Counted from the stretch's first letter, positions 43,187 to 52,561 are shown. The stretch: 64,000 bases of DNA from Paenibacillus algorifonticola (GCF_000971975.1 NZ_LAQO01000022.1:98727-162726); one strand, 5' to 3'. The notes: generated by a model not told the origin, from the sequence alone. Program-made: numbers and translations.

Positions 43187-45223
43187 ATGCCCGAGCCTAA
43201 ACGCTTAATCGAGCCTGAGGATTTATACCGTTACAGCTGGATCAGCGATCCGTCTATTCATCCGGTCACTTCTTCAGTAGCTTATGTGTACAAAGAAATA
43301 GATCAGGACAAAAACGATTATAAGACGCATATTCGCGTCGTTTCGATAGATGGCAAAGAGGATGCTCCATTAACCGATGGCTCCAAGGATTTTGCCCCGA
43401 GCTGGTCGCCTGACGGCCTGAAGCTTGGCTTTTTGCGGGTAAACGAAAACGGCAAGCAGGTGTGGCTGGCAGATGTGAGTGACGGCACTGTTGTCCAGCT
43501 TACATCGACAAAGCAAGGGGTCGCCGCTTTCGTCTGGTCACCGGATGGGAACACAATCGCCTATACGAGCCGAATGAGCGAGGAAGAATCGCAGGAAAAA
43601 CTCACGCAGGACGAAATCCGCAAGCAGGAAGGCCGCCGTGGCCGAAGCTATGAGCGGACGATTCCGAAAGCCGAAGGATCAGGCTGGTGGGACGGGAGAT
43701 ACAGCCAGCTTTTTCGGGTTGAGGTAATGAGCGGAAAAGTGACCCAGCTTACGTCAGGTACGTTTAATGTATCCCAGCCTGTGTGGACGGGGGATGGGAG
43801 CAAGCTTGCTTTTTTAAGCAAAAAAATAGAGGATCCCAGGCTGGACCCAGATTTAATCTCCTATCAGGATTTGTTTACGGTCAGCGCAGCTGGCGGGGAG
43901 CTTTGCCGGATTACGGCTGCTTCACTTAATATCAGCCAGTTCAGCTATTCGCCGGATGGCAGCACCATTGCCCTCATTGCCGAAGACCGCAAGTATGGCA
44001 GCGGCACTCAAAGCAACGTCTATACGGTGCCGAGTACCGGGGGAACTCCTGTCGCATGGCGGGAGACGGATGTTCAGGTAGGCAATTATATTTTGAACGA
44101 CATGCGCACAGCTGCTGTTATGCCCGGTCCGTCGTTTGCTGCTGATGAAACGAGTGTATTTGCCATAGGTACTTATCATGGACAAGCCCAGCTTTATCGG
44201 TTCAGGGATGGAGGAGAACCAGAGGCGGTTTCGTCGGGAGAACGCGACATTTACCAGTTTGCAGAAACGGGAGATTCCCGCTACTTCATTGTGTTATCTA
44301 TGGATGCTCATGGATCGGGCGAGCTTTACCGATTGGATCGGCTTAGCGGGGAAGAGCTGCGATTGACATCTTGGAATAAGGCGGCAATGGAGGAGCTGGA
44401 AATCAGCTTTCCTGAGGCATTCTGGTTCGATTCCACGGATGGCGACCGCATCCAGGGATGGATGATGCGACCGCAAGCGCTCCCTCAGGGCGGAAAGGCA
44501 CCGCTGGTGCTCGTCATTCACGGCGGCCCGCATGCGATGTACGCTCCAACCTATAGTCATGAGCTGCAAACATTGGCTTCTGCTGGATACGCAGTTCTCT
44601 ATATAAATCCACGCGGCAGCTTCGGTTATGGACAGAGCTTCGCGCAGAGCTGCCGAGGTGATTTCGGCGGCGGGGACTACCGTAATTTAATGGACGCCGT
44701 TGATGCGGCGCTTGAACGATTTGATTATATCGATGCCGAGCGCTTGGGAGTGATGGGAGGCAGCTACGGAGGGTTAATGACCAACTGGATCATTTCTCAT
44801 AATAACCGTTTCCGTGCCGCCGTGTCACAGCGCTGTATTTCGAATTGGCTTTCTTTCTACGGGACGAGCGATATCGGCATTTCCTATACAGAAGGCATCG
44901 TGGGAGGGAACCCTTGGGAGCAGCAGGCATTGCTATTGGAAAAATCGCCGCTCACCTATGTGAGCCAAGTGGAGGCCCCAGTGCTCATTATGCACGGTGA
45001 ACAGGATTTTCGCTGCCCGGTCGGGCAATCTGACGAGTGGTACACCGCCCTTAAGCGGTTAGGCAAGCAAGCGATGCTCATTCGTTATCCAGGCTCCAAT
45101 CATGCGTTCCTCAAAAGCGGAAAACCTTCCTATCGCGTGGAGGCACTTCGCGAAGTGAATGCTTGGCTGGATAAGCATCTTGCCGCAGCTGGGGGAACAG
45201 GAGGAATGCCAGATGAAGCATAG
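43187..45223 (+). CDS. S9 family prolyl oligopeptidase-like peptidase (acylaminoacyl-peptidase type)
   Basis: 678 residues. The N-terminal 400 residues form a WD40-like beta-propeller (repeated SPDG segments such as WSPDGLKLGFL and YSPDGSTIALI). The C-terminal alpha/beta-hydrolase domain starts near residue 420 with HGGPHAMYAPTYS; nucleophile Ser in GGSYGGLMTNW, Asp in HGEQDFRCPVGQS and His in PGSNHAFLK. No signal peptide, so cytosolic; it would cut short or N-acylated peptides delivered by the upstream transporter. The stop overlaps the next ORF by 11 bases. Confidence 0.92.
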   Translation: MPEPKRLIEPEDLYRYSWISDPSIHPVTSSVAYVYKEIDQDKNDYKTHIRVVSIDGKEDAPLTDGSKDFAPSWSPDGLKLGFLRVNENGKQVWLADVSDGTVVQLTSTKQGVAAFVWSPDGNTIAYTSRMSEEESQEKLTQDEIRKQEGRRGRSYERTIPKAEGSGWWDGRYSQLFRVEVMSGKVTQLTSGTFNVSQPVWTGDGSKLAFLSKKIEDPRLDPDLISYQDLFTVSAAGGELCRITAASLNISQFSYSPDGSTIALIAEDRKYGSGTQSNVYTVPSTGGTPVAWRETDVQVGNYILNDMRTAAVMPGPSFAADETSVFAIGTYHGQAQLYRFRDGGEPEAVSSGERDIYQFAETGDSRYFIVLSMDAHGSGELYRLDRLSGEELRLTSWNKAAMEELEISFPEAFWFDSTDGDRIQGWMMRPQALPQGGKAPLVLVIHGGPHAMYAPTYSHELQTLASAGYAVLYINPRGSFGYGQSFAQSCRGDFGGGDYRNLMDAVDAALERFDYIDAERLGVMGGSYGGLMTNWIISHNNRFRAAVSQRCISNWLSFYGTSDIGISYTEGIVGGNPWEQQALLLEKSPLTYVSQVEAPVLIMHGEQDFRCPVGQSDEWYTALKRLGKQAMLIRYPGSNHAFLKSGKPSYRVEALREVNAWLDKHLAAAGGTGGMPDEA

Positions 45224-45674
45224 AATGCAATTGCCGCTGCCGCTCGCTTTGCTAGTTGAGAACTGCCGGACTAGCGGCGAATCGGATGCGCATATTGCGG
45301 CTTGTATACGAAGCAAGGATTTCTCATCCATTATCGAAAGAACGGCTGAGCCTTCAATGGCATTCGTAGAGCGGGTCCAGCTTGCTGAGGAGCTGCATAT
45401 CGATTTGGAGGAAGCTTTCCGCAGCGGCTATGAATTCGGTTTTTTGCATTTGAATGGTTTGAAGAAGCTGCTTCGTTTCCGCTTCAGCCTTCAAGCGGAG
45501 CGGGATTATAGAAGCATGGACGATGGAGTGCGAGGTTTTGTGCTGGATGAGCACGCGGCAAAAGAGCTGCAAGCCCTTATTCATCGGCAGTGGCAGGTAG
45601 TTCAAGACAGGGAAGCTGATGAAAGTGGGAGAAGCTTGTTTTCCATTCATTTAAAGCGGGAAAGTAGTTTTTGA
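45213..45674 (+). CDS. Hypothetical protein, 153 residues
   Basis: ATG 45213 overlaps the end of the S9 peptidase gene and has GAGGA in front, so it is probably the last gene of that operon. Soluble, helix-rich; a leucine-rich central stretch (GFLHLNGLKKLLRFRFSLQ) and an acidic mid-part are visible. I recognise no family. A terminator follows 15 bases after the stop. Confidence 0.7.
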   Translation: MKHRMQLPLPLALLVENCRTSGESDAHIAACIRSKDFSSIIERTAEPSMAFVERVQLAEELHIDLEEAFRSGYEFGFLHLNGLKKLLRFRFSLQAERDYRSMDDGVRGFVLDEHAAKELQALIHRQWQVVQDREADESGRSLFSIHLKRESSF

Positions 45675-45687
45675 GGTGTGGAGGGAA

Positions 45688-45712
45688 GGGCAGCCGGCGG
45701 GCTGCCTTTTTC
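45688..45712 (+). terminator. Rho-independent terminator of the peptide operon
   Basis: GGGCAGCC/GGGCTGCC type stem (GGCAGC with GCTGCC) followed by TTTTTC. Confidence 0.85.
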
Positions 45713-45723
45713 TATGGGGTGCG

Positions 45724-46587
45724 TTAGTCGCGCCCTGCCTCATATAGCTTCTGCGCAAGCATGAGCGGCTCGGTTTTTGCGGTAGACAGATGGTCGCCAT
45801 GCCCTTTAATAAGCCGGAATAAGCCCAGTCTGCCGGACATATGGGGATGCCAGCCATACATTTGATTATCTTGTGGCATGACGTTATCTTCCGTGAGGTA
45901 CAGATAGCTTCTGGGGGTAGTCAGGCTGTAAAATTTTTTGAGGTCCAGCCTTTCATAAGATGGTCCGGCGGGCTCTGGGGAAATTTGGCTGTACATATGT
46001 TTGGCTAGACCCAGGCTTGCAAGATTAACGAAGGCTTCCCGAAAAAAAGGAAAAGGCAGCATAATCGTATCATCCTTAGAGCTTTCTCTCAGCTGTTGAA
46101 AAAGGGCCTGGGCAGCGGGCGGGAACTCGTCCGCGACCATTTCCCCGTCATTCAGCACGAAGGCGTTGAAAAATACGAGCCGTTTCAGGCGGTCCGGAAC
46201 AAGCTCCGCCACTTTTTGAACTAAGGAACCGCCAAAGCTATGTCCCACTAGGACAATATGCCGCAAGTGATGGGCAATAATGAAATCTGCGATCGAACGA
46301 GATAACATCGCGTGGGTTACCGCTTTGTTCGGATCCTTGCCATGTCCGGGATACTCTGGCGTGTACACGATATGGCCCATTTTCCGCAATTCGGCGGCGG
46401 TTTCGTCCCAAAAGCTGGCATCCGCCCAAGCGCCGTGGATGAGAACAAAGGTAAGCGGCTGCTGTGATTCCGCGGGCTGTATTTTCATATGCATGGCGGC
46501 ATGATGAGGCTGGGCTTGCCAGCCCTTCATCGGATACGTGCGATAGTGATGGTGATTATGGCTTGCATAAGTAGCATGCATCTTCAT
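45724..46587 (-). CDS. Alpha/beta hydrolase (esterase EstC-like)
   Basis: 287 residues. The N-terminal 40 residues are His-rich (ASHNHHHYRTYP) and not part of the fold. The core has oxyanion motif VLIHGAWADASFWDE, nucleophile elbow VGHSFGGSLVQ, acid in the LYLTEDNVMP region and His in IKGHGDHLST. Similar to salicylate-esterase/pheophorbidase-type hydrolases. AGAGGAAT precedes ATG 46587; the ATG 32 codons further in (at MHMKIQ) could also be the start. Convergent with the peptide operon. Confidence 0.85.
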   Translation of the reverse strand: MKMHATYASHNHHHYRTYPMKGWQAQPHHAAMHMKIQPAESQQPLTFVLIHGAWADASFWDETAAELRKMGHIVYTPEYPGHGKDPNKAVTHAMLSRSIADFIIAHHLRHIVLVGHSFGGSLVQKVAELVPDRLKRLVFFNAFVLNDGEMVADEFPPAAQALFQQLRESSKDDTIMLPFPFFREAFVNLASLGLAKHMYSQISPEPAGPSYERLDLKKFYSLTTPRSYLYLTEDNVMPQDNQMYGWHPHMSGRLGLFRLIKGHGDHLSTAKTEPLMLAQKLYEAGRD

Positions 46588-46687
46588 ATTCCTCTCAAAC
46601 TAAGATGCTCCACTATATGCCCAGATTTGTGAATAGGTTAATGGTCAGCAAGATAAGCTGCCTATAATAACGTTCCTAGCCAGCCTG

Positions 46688-48529
46688 CTACTTGGCCCGC
46701 GCCGTAATGTGCATATGAATATCGGCGATCATTAGCTTATATTCTTCATTCGCCACTAGAGAGGCTACATAACGCTCCCATTCTTCAATCGTTGCTGCGC
46801 CCAAAATGACTTTGATTTTAAATTGCACCAGCTTGCTGTTTAGATCGGCATATTTCCCTTGATTCCAAAAGCTGTTAAGCTGTGGCAAAGTCGTGTCAGC
46901 ATATGAGGTTTTGCTCCACTCGGAAACTGCTGCCTCGTAAGCGCTCTGTAAGTTGGCAGGCAACGCTGCCACACTCTGATTGCCTTTCAGCATATCGGTT
47001 TGTCCGAACAAATGATTGATGGCAGAATAGTCAGCGGCACCAAGCTCGGCAATTGCACCCCATTCGTTTTTCTCCGTCATTTCATAGCCGCGATTCAGCC
47101 AGTTCAACATAAGCTCAGGATCGGTCCTCGACATTCTGCTAATGATGTACATCCCATTTCCCTCCAGCTTCCATGGAGCAATCATTGGACTCGATGTAGT
47201 AGCCTGAATGCCTGAGAGTGGCACCCACACCGCTTGTCCGGTAGAAAGCTGAGCTGCTTCGGTGACGCTCATGGCAGCAAGGCCTGTGAGATTTTCGCTC
47301 AGGCGGACTTTCGTCTGTTCCCCGGTTCTAACTGCAAATTCTTTGTCCACCAGCCCATCGCGATAAGCGCGGGCAAGCCATTTCAGTGCCAGTGCCTGTT
47401 CAGGCTGGACGGCATGATCAATCAGCTTGCCCTCTTTTATGGAGAAACGGTCAGGGCTTTCTGTAAAAGCATGCTCGACCCAGGACAACGTTCCTAGTCC
47501 GGCGTCATACGTATATCCGGATAATCCGATTGTGTCCTGTTTGCCATTGCCATCCGGATCGCTAAACGTAAATTGCTTCAATACCTCATATAGTTCATCC
47601 ATCGTTTTGGGCTGCGCCAAATTCAGCTTATCCAGCCAATCCTGCCTAATGGCGGGAAAAGGGGCGTCATGATGATCGCCGGGGCGGGCAATGCCATAAA
47701 GCTTGCCATCAATGACTCGGCCTCCCCAAGCGTTATTGCCGCTAAGTGCCTTTAAACGTGGAAAAGCTTCCAGCTGCTTCGTCAAATCAACCGCCAGGCT
47801 CTCCAGCAGCTCATCGTTGTACTGATACGGATCTTCCAGCAGCATAATGGAAGCGGGCTGGCCTGCAGCAAACATGACGGCCGTTTTTTGCTTATACAAT
47901 TCAGGATCAGCCAATTGCAGGCGCACATCGACATTCATATTTTCCTGCATATATTTGAGCAGCGGCGTAGGCGGAGCTACCGTACCGTCATTTGGCCGCG
48001 TCATCACGCTAAACTGTGGAAGAGCTTGCGGATCGCTCACAAATGCCGTTCGATTGAAGGCGTCCCAGGTGACGCTCAGTCCGGATGCCTCCGCAACGAG
48101 CCTCAGCGGCAGCCAGATCATTTTTTGATCCAGGTAGGGCGCGGTTTTCAAAGGGCTAAGCGGTTTGCCGCCAAGTTCAGCTTCCTTGCGATCCGCCCAA
48201 AATACGAGCCTGGGCTTGCTCGGGTGCTCAGCTGTCAGCTGCTTTCCGGCTGCGTGCCAGGTGATCGTGTAGCCGAGGCCCTCCAGAACCGCTTTTCCGG
48301 GAACCATGATCGTTCCATCTAGCATTTTCGGAGGCAGGGGAAGGCTGACAGGCGTATTTTGAAAAGAGACGGAAACATGCGATCGCGCCGTATTATTTTC
48401 AGAAGCGGTATCGTCCGTCCATGGGCTGGACATGTTAGCAGAAGCGTCAGAGACAGCGGTGAATGCGGTTACAGCAACGACTAGCGTCAGGCCAGCAAGC
48501 TTGGTTATGTGAAGTAAACGTCGGTTCAT
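46688..48529 (-). CDS. Extracellular binding protein with copper amine oxidase-like N-terminal domain
   Basis: 613 residues. Signal peptide 1-31 (LAGLTLVVAVTAFTAVSDASA). Residues about 50-165 form a copper-amine-oxidase N-terminal-like domain in two halves (GTIMVPGKAVLEGLGYTITW and KMIWLPLRLVAEASGLSVTW), common as stalk or wall-binding module in Paenibacillus. From about 170 an ABC-type sugar-binding protein fold follows (DWLDKLNLAQPKTMDELYEV; FSDPDGNGKQDTIGLSGYTY). No permease genes are near, and no lipobox. Role: probably ligand capture or sensing at the cell surface. Confidence 0.85.
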   Translation of the reverse strand: MNRRLLHITKLAGLTLVVAVTAFTAVSDASANMSSPWTDDTASENNTARSHVSVSFQNTPVSLPLPPKMLDGTIMVPGKAVLEGLGYTITWHAAGKQLTAEHPSKPRLVFWADRKEAELGGKPLSPLKTAPYLDQKMIWLPLRLVAEASGLSVTWDAFNRTAFVSDPQALPQFSVMTRPNDGTVAPPTPLLKYMQENMNVDVRLQLADPELYKQKTAVMFAAGQPASIMLLEDPYQYNDELLESLAVDLTKQLEAFPRLKALSGNNAWGGRVIDGKLYGIARPGDHHDAPFPAIRQDWLDKLNLAQPKTMDELYEVLKQFTFSDPDGNGKQDTIGLSGYTYDAGLGTLSWVEHAFTESPDRFSIKEGKLIDHAVQPEQALALKWLARAYRDGLVDKEFAVRTGEQTKVRLSENLTGLAAMSVTEAAQLSTGQAVWVPLSGIQATTSSPMIAPWKLEGNGMYIISRMSRTDPELMLNWLNRGYEMTEKNEWGAIAELGAADYSAINHLFGQTDMLKGNQSVAALPANLQSAYEAAVSEWSKTSYADTTLPQLNSFWNQGKYADLNSKLVQFKIKVILGAATIEEWERYVASLVANEEYKLMIADIHMHITARAK

Positions 48530-48639
48530 TAGTCGTCCTCACTTTCATTATAAATAATGGCAATAACTACTAGACGTAATTTAGGGCGAAAGGTTACAGT
48601 TTTATACGAATGATTGGTGATAAAAGCTAATAAAATCGG

Positions 48640-48668
48640 TTGGAATCCCGTCCAATAAAATTTATAAT
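48640..48668 (+). promoter_or_regulatory. Sigma-A promoter
   Basis: TTGGAA (48640-48645), 17-base spacer, TATAAT (48663-48668), 48 bases before the following start codon. Confidence 0.65.
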
Positions 48669-48716
48669 GGGAAGGGACAAGGCAAGTGCCTCTAAACATG
48701 TAGGAGGAAATGAATA

Positions 48717-49244
48717 ATGGAAAGAGCGAAGGAGCTATTCCTTCTGCATCTCGGCAGCTTTATGAGCATGCGCCGGGAAAGCGTCTATGAAGCGTACAAG
48801 CAGTTCGAGATTGATAGGGAAGTAGAGCTCGAATGGTATAACGAATGTATAGACAGCTGCACAAAGCAATTATCGATTCGGGACTGGGATGCGGCGGCTT
48901 CGCTGCTAGCCATTGTGAAGGTACACAGTGATGAGCGAATTATAAAAAATGTGGTTGCTTTCATTACGAAGCAATTAATGAGTGCGGACAGCATCGTCAA
49001 GCTGATGTATGCGGAGCATGTGATTGAAATGATTAAGGCGATACGTCAAACGATTTCCGATTCCGTCCGATTTGAGGCTTATGAAGCAGCGCTGCATTTG
49101 CTGGAGGATATTATGAAAAAGCCGCTAGTCATTGATCCGGGGCATGAGTTGTCCCTTTTTAAGCTGAGAGACAAGAGATCGCTAAACAATCGTGCGCAAA
49201 TCAGCATAGACACCATCAAGAACGATGGCTACTGGAAGGAATAA
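48717..49244 (+). CDS. Hypothetical protein, 175 residues
   Basis: ATG 48717 with AGGAGG at 48702-48707. No recognised family. It is soluble and rich in helices; ELEWYNECIDSCTKQLSIRD and the region around 60-110 (RIIKNVVAFITKQLMSADS) suggest a helical-repeat or HEAT-like arrangement, only tentatively. It has its own good promoter and may be read through into hisA. Confidence 0.7.
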   Translation: MERAKELFLLHLGSFMSMRRESVYEAYKQFEIDREVELEWYNECIDSCTKQLSIRDWDAAASLLAIVKVHSDERIIKNVVAFITKQLMSADSIVKLMYAEHVIEMIKAIRQTISDSVRFEAYEAALHLLEDIMKKPLVIDPGHELSLFKLRDKRSLNNRAQISIDTIKNDGYWKE

Positions 49245-49314
49245 CAGCTTTAAGGCAAGTATGAATGAAAAATAACACGAATTCATAATTCGGCTCAACT
49301 TTGGGGGAATCACA

Positions 49315-50073
49315 TTGAAATTCAGACCTTGTATTGATATGCATGATGGAAAAGTGAAGCAAATCGTTGGCGAGACGCTCAGTACGGACAAGCAGGCGGT
49401 CGTGGAAAATTTCGTCTCCAGCCATCAATCCGTTTATTATGCCGAAATGTTCAAGAAGGACCAGCTCGTTGGCGGTCATGTCATTATGCTGGGCGGCGGC
49501 AACGAGGAGGAAGCCATTCGCGCGCTTCAGGCGTATCCGGGCGGTTTGCAAATTGGCGGGGGCATAAATGCAGGCAATGCACAGCACTACCTCGCGCAAG
49601 GCGCCTCGCATGTCATTGTGACCTCTTACATTTTCAGTAATGGGCAGCTTAATCGAGACAACTTGGAGACGATCGTCGCTGAGGTTGGCAAAGACCGATT
49701 AGTGATTGATTTGAGCTGTAAAGAGCGTGATGGCAAGTGGTATGTGGTGACGAACCAATGGACGCAGTTCAGTGATTTTGAAGTGAATGAGGCTAATATT
49801 CGTATGCTTGAGCAGTTTTGCGATGAGTTTCTCATTCATGCCGTTGATGTTGAAGGCAAGCAGAGCGGCATCCAGCAAAGTTTGGTGAAAGCGTTGGCGG
49901 AATGGGTTACGATCCCTTGTACTTATGCGGGTGGCGCTCGTTCGCTGGCTGACTTAGAACTATTCCATAGCCTCTCTGGCGGGAAGCTGGATATTACGAT
50001 CGGCAGCGCTTTGGATATTTACGGCGGCGCATTGCCTTACGAGCAGGTTGTTGCTTATTGCCTAGCGATATAA
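49315..50073 (+). CDS. hisA: ProFAR isomerase, eukaryote-type HisA (HIS6-like)
   Basis: 252 residues; TTG start after GGGGGAATCACA. The sequence FRPCIDMHDGKVKQIVGETL at the N-terminus is the pattern of the fungal/plant HIS6/HISN3 form of phosphoribosylformimino-AICAR-P isomerase, not the ordinary bacterial HisA, which starts with a P-A-I-D pattern. Barrel phosphate loops are visible in LQIGGGINAGNA and TYAGGARSLADL; the catalytic Asp is D8. It stands outside any his operon. Catalysis is inferred by family; its physiological role here is open. Confidence 0.85.
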   Translation: MKFRPCIDMHDGKVKQIVGETLSTDKQAVVENFVSSHQSVYYAEMFKKDQLVGGHVIMLGGGNEEEAIRALQAYPGGLQIGGGINAGNAQHYLAQGASHVIVTSYIFSNGQLNRDNLETIVAEVGKDRLVIDLSCKERDGKWYVVTNQWTQFSDFEVNEANIRMLEQFCDEFLIHAVDVEGKQSGIQQSLVKALAEWVTIPCTYAGGARSLADLELFHSLSGGKLDITIGSALDIYGGALPYEQVVAYCLAI

Positions 50074-50112
50074 GTTGAATGAAAGAAAGCGATAGGGCCG
50101 GGGAGGAACGGA

Positions 50113-50309
50113 GAGAAAGGTTGGAACTGGAGAGAGCCACAGCTATCCGTAGGAAAGCCGCTTCGTAAGCATGTGCTCAGCGTCCGCCTAAAGCTTACCG
50201 CAGGAAAGCATCATCGTAAGCTTGGGCTATTGTTTTCAGATTTCATCCTCAGTGAGGAATAGAATCAAGAAATCAGAAAACAACAGCGGCCGGAGGTCCA
50301 GCCTTTCTC
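50113..50309. repeat. Palindrome-rich intergenic element (MITE-like)
   Basis: Outer inverted repeat GAGAAAGGTTGGAAC (50113-50127) and GTCCAGCCTTTCTC (50296-50309); inner hairpin TTGTTTTCAGATTTC (50230-50244)/GAAATCAGAAAACAA (50269-50283) with a nested CCTCA/GAGG; another hairpin AAGCTTAC (50191-50198)/GTAAGCTT (50216-50223); and a near direct repeat CCGTAGGAAAGC...CGTAAGC / CCGCAGGAAAGC...CGTAAGC. No reading frame fits it. It may be a small non-autonomous element or a structured RNA. Confidence 0.6.
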
Positions 50310-50388
50310 GCAGTGACGACCATCGACATCATGCTTATCAATCGTTCAACTTATTTAATATGCGATCAACGACAAGAGGAGAATGAAA

Positions 50389-50667
50389 ATGTGCCGAAAT
50401 ATTAAGCCTTTGTTTAACTTTGACCCTCCAGCGACGGAATACGAAATTATGGCGGCTTCGCTGCAATTTGTACGCAAAATATCCGGCTATAACGCACCAT
50501 CGAAAGCGAATGAGGAAGCTTTTCGGATCGCTGTTGCAGAAGTGGCGGCTGCGGCGGGAAAGCTGATGGGATCGCTAGTGACGAATGCAGAGCCGCGCAA
50601 TCGCGAAATAGAGATGGAGCGTGCCCGCGCCAAATCAGCCAAACGGTTTGGCACAGGCAACGAATAA
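50389..50667 (+). CDS. DUF2277 family protein
   Basis: 92 residues. CRNIKPLFNFDPPATEYEI at the start and LQFVRKISGYNAPSKANEEA are the DUF2277 signatures; the tail is charged. ATG 50389 is preferred over ATG 50383 because AAGAGGAGA then has normal spacing. Function unknown; members are small cytoplasmic proteins. Confidence 0.88.
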   Translation: MCRNIKPLFNFDPPATEYEIMAASLQFVRKISGYNAPSKANEEAFRIAVAEVAAAAGKLMGSLVTNAEPRNREIEMERARAKSAKRFGTGNE

Positions 50668-50681
50668 AAGCATAAATCAAC

Positions 50682-50726
50682 AGGAGATGGGGGGATGGAG
50701 CTTGTGCCTCTATCTCCTTTTTTTAT
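50682..50726 (+). terminator. Rho-independent terminator
   Basis: GGAGAT/ATCTCC with imperfect continuation, followed by seven T. Confidence 0.75.
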
Positions 50727-50941
50727 GATAATGGAAGGAGCTGTGGATTCTCGTATGAAATGGAAGGTTGTCGCTTATGGGAATAGCTATTCTTGCGCAA
50801 AAGCTTTTAAAGCTTGTGGAACGGCCGTAGGTTAGCAGCATTTGAGATCATCTGTAAAGATGATTATAATGAAAGTAAGTTCGCGATTGTTTTACAAATG
50901 TGCTTTATACACTTATCCAAATGAAAAGGGGAATTTTACAT

Positions 50942-52174
50942 ATGAATCCTACACAGCAGCAATTAGAAAATTACGCGGCTTTGGCCGTCAGAACGGGCGT
51001 CAATGTCCAAAAAGGGCAGACGGTTGTGCTCATGACACCGATAGTAGCGGCTCCGCTGGCACGGCTGATTGCCGCGAAGGCTTATGAAGCAGGAGCCAAG
51101 CATGTACAAGTGGAGTATAACGATGAGGAGCTTACTCGCATTAAGTACAAAATGGCGCCGGAAGAGGCGTTCGGCGAATACCCAATGTGGCGCGCTAAGG
51201 CGTGGGAAGGGTATGTGGAGCAAGGAGCGGCATTTATCACCATTTATTCGCCGAATCCAGAGTTGCTGAATGGTGTAGATTCCAATCGGGTGGCGACAGC
51301 AACGAAAGCCGCTTCGACAGCGCTCAGCGGCTATCGCGGTGCATTGATGAACCATTCGAACGCATGGACGCTCATTTCTTATGCGACGCCGGAGTGGGCA
51401 GCTAAAGTATTCCCGGATGTATCGCCAGAGGAAGCGGTGCAGAAGCTGTGGGAGAGAATTATTGAGGCGACACGCATCGGTCTGGAAAACCCGATTCAGG
51501 CTTGGAGCGAGCATAATGCCAAGCTGCTGCAAGTGGTGGAGCTGCTTAATGGCAAGCGTTATCGTCAGCTGCGCTATCAGGCGCCGGGTACAGACTTAAC
51601 GATAGATTTGCCAGAAGGCCATATTTGGCTAGGCGGGGCAAAGGCGAATGCTAAAGGCGTGCTGTTCAATCCGAATTTGCCGACCGAGGAAGTATTTACG
51701 ATGCCGCATAAGGATGGCGTGAATGGAACGGTTCGCAGCACAAAGCCGTTAAATTATAATGGTCAGGTTATCGACGGCTTCTCCTTAACGTTCAAGGATG
51801 GAAAGGTGACGGAGTATTCGGCTGAGCAGGGCTATGAAGCGTTATCGCATTTGGTGGGAACGGATGAAGGGGCAGCGAAGCTCGGTGAAGTTGCGCTCGT
51901 GCCACACAACTCGCCAATTTCCAACTCGAATGTCATTTTCTTTAATACCCTTTATGATGAAAATGCTTCCTGTCATTTGGCGCTGGGGCAGGCATATCCG
52001 GTTAATCTCGCCGGGGGTACGGCCATGTCGCCAGAGGAGCTGCTTGCACATGGGGCGAATCGCAGCCTCGTGCATGAAGATTTTATGATCGGATCAGCTG
52101 AGATGAACATTGACGGCATCACGCAGGATGGATCAGCGGAGCCGATTTTCCGAAGCGGCAACTGGGCGATCTAA
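50942..52174 (+). CDS. M29 family aminopeptidase (AmpS/AmpT)
   Basis: 410 residues, typical for M29. Metal-binding parts: NLPTEEVFTMPHKDGVNGTV (Glu and His), LGEVALVPHNSPI (Glu) and FFNTLYDENASCHLALG (Asp, His) near residues 250-380, with a final EDFMIGS block. Starts at ATG 50942 behind AAAAGGGG; a longer frame from 50900 has no ribosome site. It removes N-terminal amino acids from peptides in the cytoplasm, fitting the peptide-importing neighbourhood. Confidence 0.92.
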   Translation: MNPTQQQLENYAALAVRTGVNVQKGQTVVLMTPIVAAPLARLIAAKAYEAGAKHVQVEYNDEELTRIKYKMAPEEAFGEYPMWRAKAWEGYVEQGAAFITIYSPNPELLNGVDSNRVATATKAASTALSGYRGALMNHSNAWTLISYATPEWAAKVFPDVSPEEAVQKLWERIIEATRIGLENPIQAWSEHNAKLLQVVELLNGKRYRQLRYQAPGTDLTIDLPEGHIWLGGAKANAKGVLFNPNLPTEEVFTMPHKDGVNGTVRSTKPLNYNGQVIDGFSLTFKDGKVTEYSAEQGYEALSHLVGTDEGAAKLGEVALVPHNSPISNSNVIFFNTLYDENASCHLALGQAYPVNLAGGTAMSPEELLAHGANRSLVHEDFMIGSAEMNIDGITQDGSAEPIFRSGNWAI

Positions 52175-52215
52175 TATCGCTGTGATGATCAAGCTTTATT
52201 TTGAGAAGTAGCCTC

Positions 52216-52244
52216 TTGACTTGCTTCATCATTTCAGTTAATGT
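52216..52244 (+). promoter_or_regulatory. Promoter of the T-box/proS unit
   Basis: TTGACT (52216-52221), 17-base spacer, TAATGT (52239-52244). Confidence 0.5.
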
Positions 52245-52284
52245 AATGGAAATTATAAGGTTTCAACTATAAATATAGTGCAAT

Positions 52285-52517
52285 AGCGTTGACCAAGAAA
52301 GAAGTGCACGAGCATCGCCGTCCAGAGAAGAAACCCAGAGGCTGAAAGGTTTCTCGCCGCGAACGAGCCTTTTCCTGCCTTGCGAGCTGTGACGGGAATT
52401 CAACCGTCGCCGGCACATGCCGTTATCGTGCTTGAGGAGCGCAAGGCTTGCTGTTTGCTTTGCGGTCAAACTAGGGTGGTATCACGACACATTCGTCCCT
52501 GACGATGTGTCTTTTTT
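52285..52517 (+). promoter_or_regulatory. T-box leader upstream of proS
   Basis: The T-box AGGGTGGTATCACG is at 52473-52486, followed at once by a terminator with arms ACACATTCGTC/GACGATGTGT (52487-52510) and TTTTTT. The upstream part contains several Pro codons (CCT, CCG) around the position before GCGAGC; the CCT preceding TTGCGAGC is a likely specifier, but I could not fold stem I with confidence. It should raise proS expression when tRNA-Pro is uncharged. Confidence 0.85.
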
Positions 52518-52561
52518 GTTTTTTTATACGAAATGATGGTCGAAAAAGGGGAGTGCGGCTC

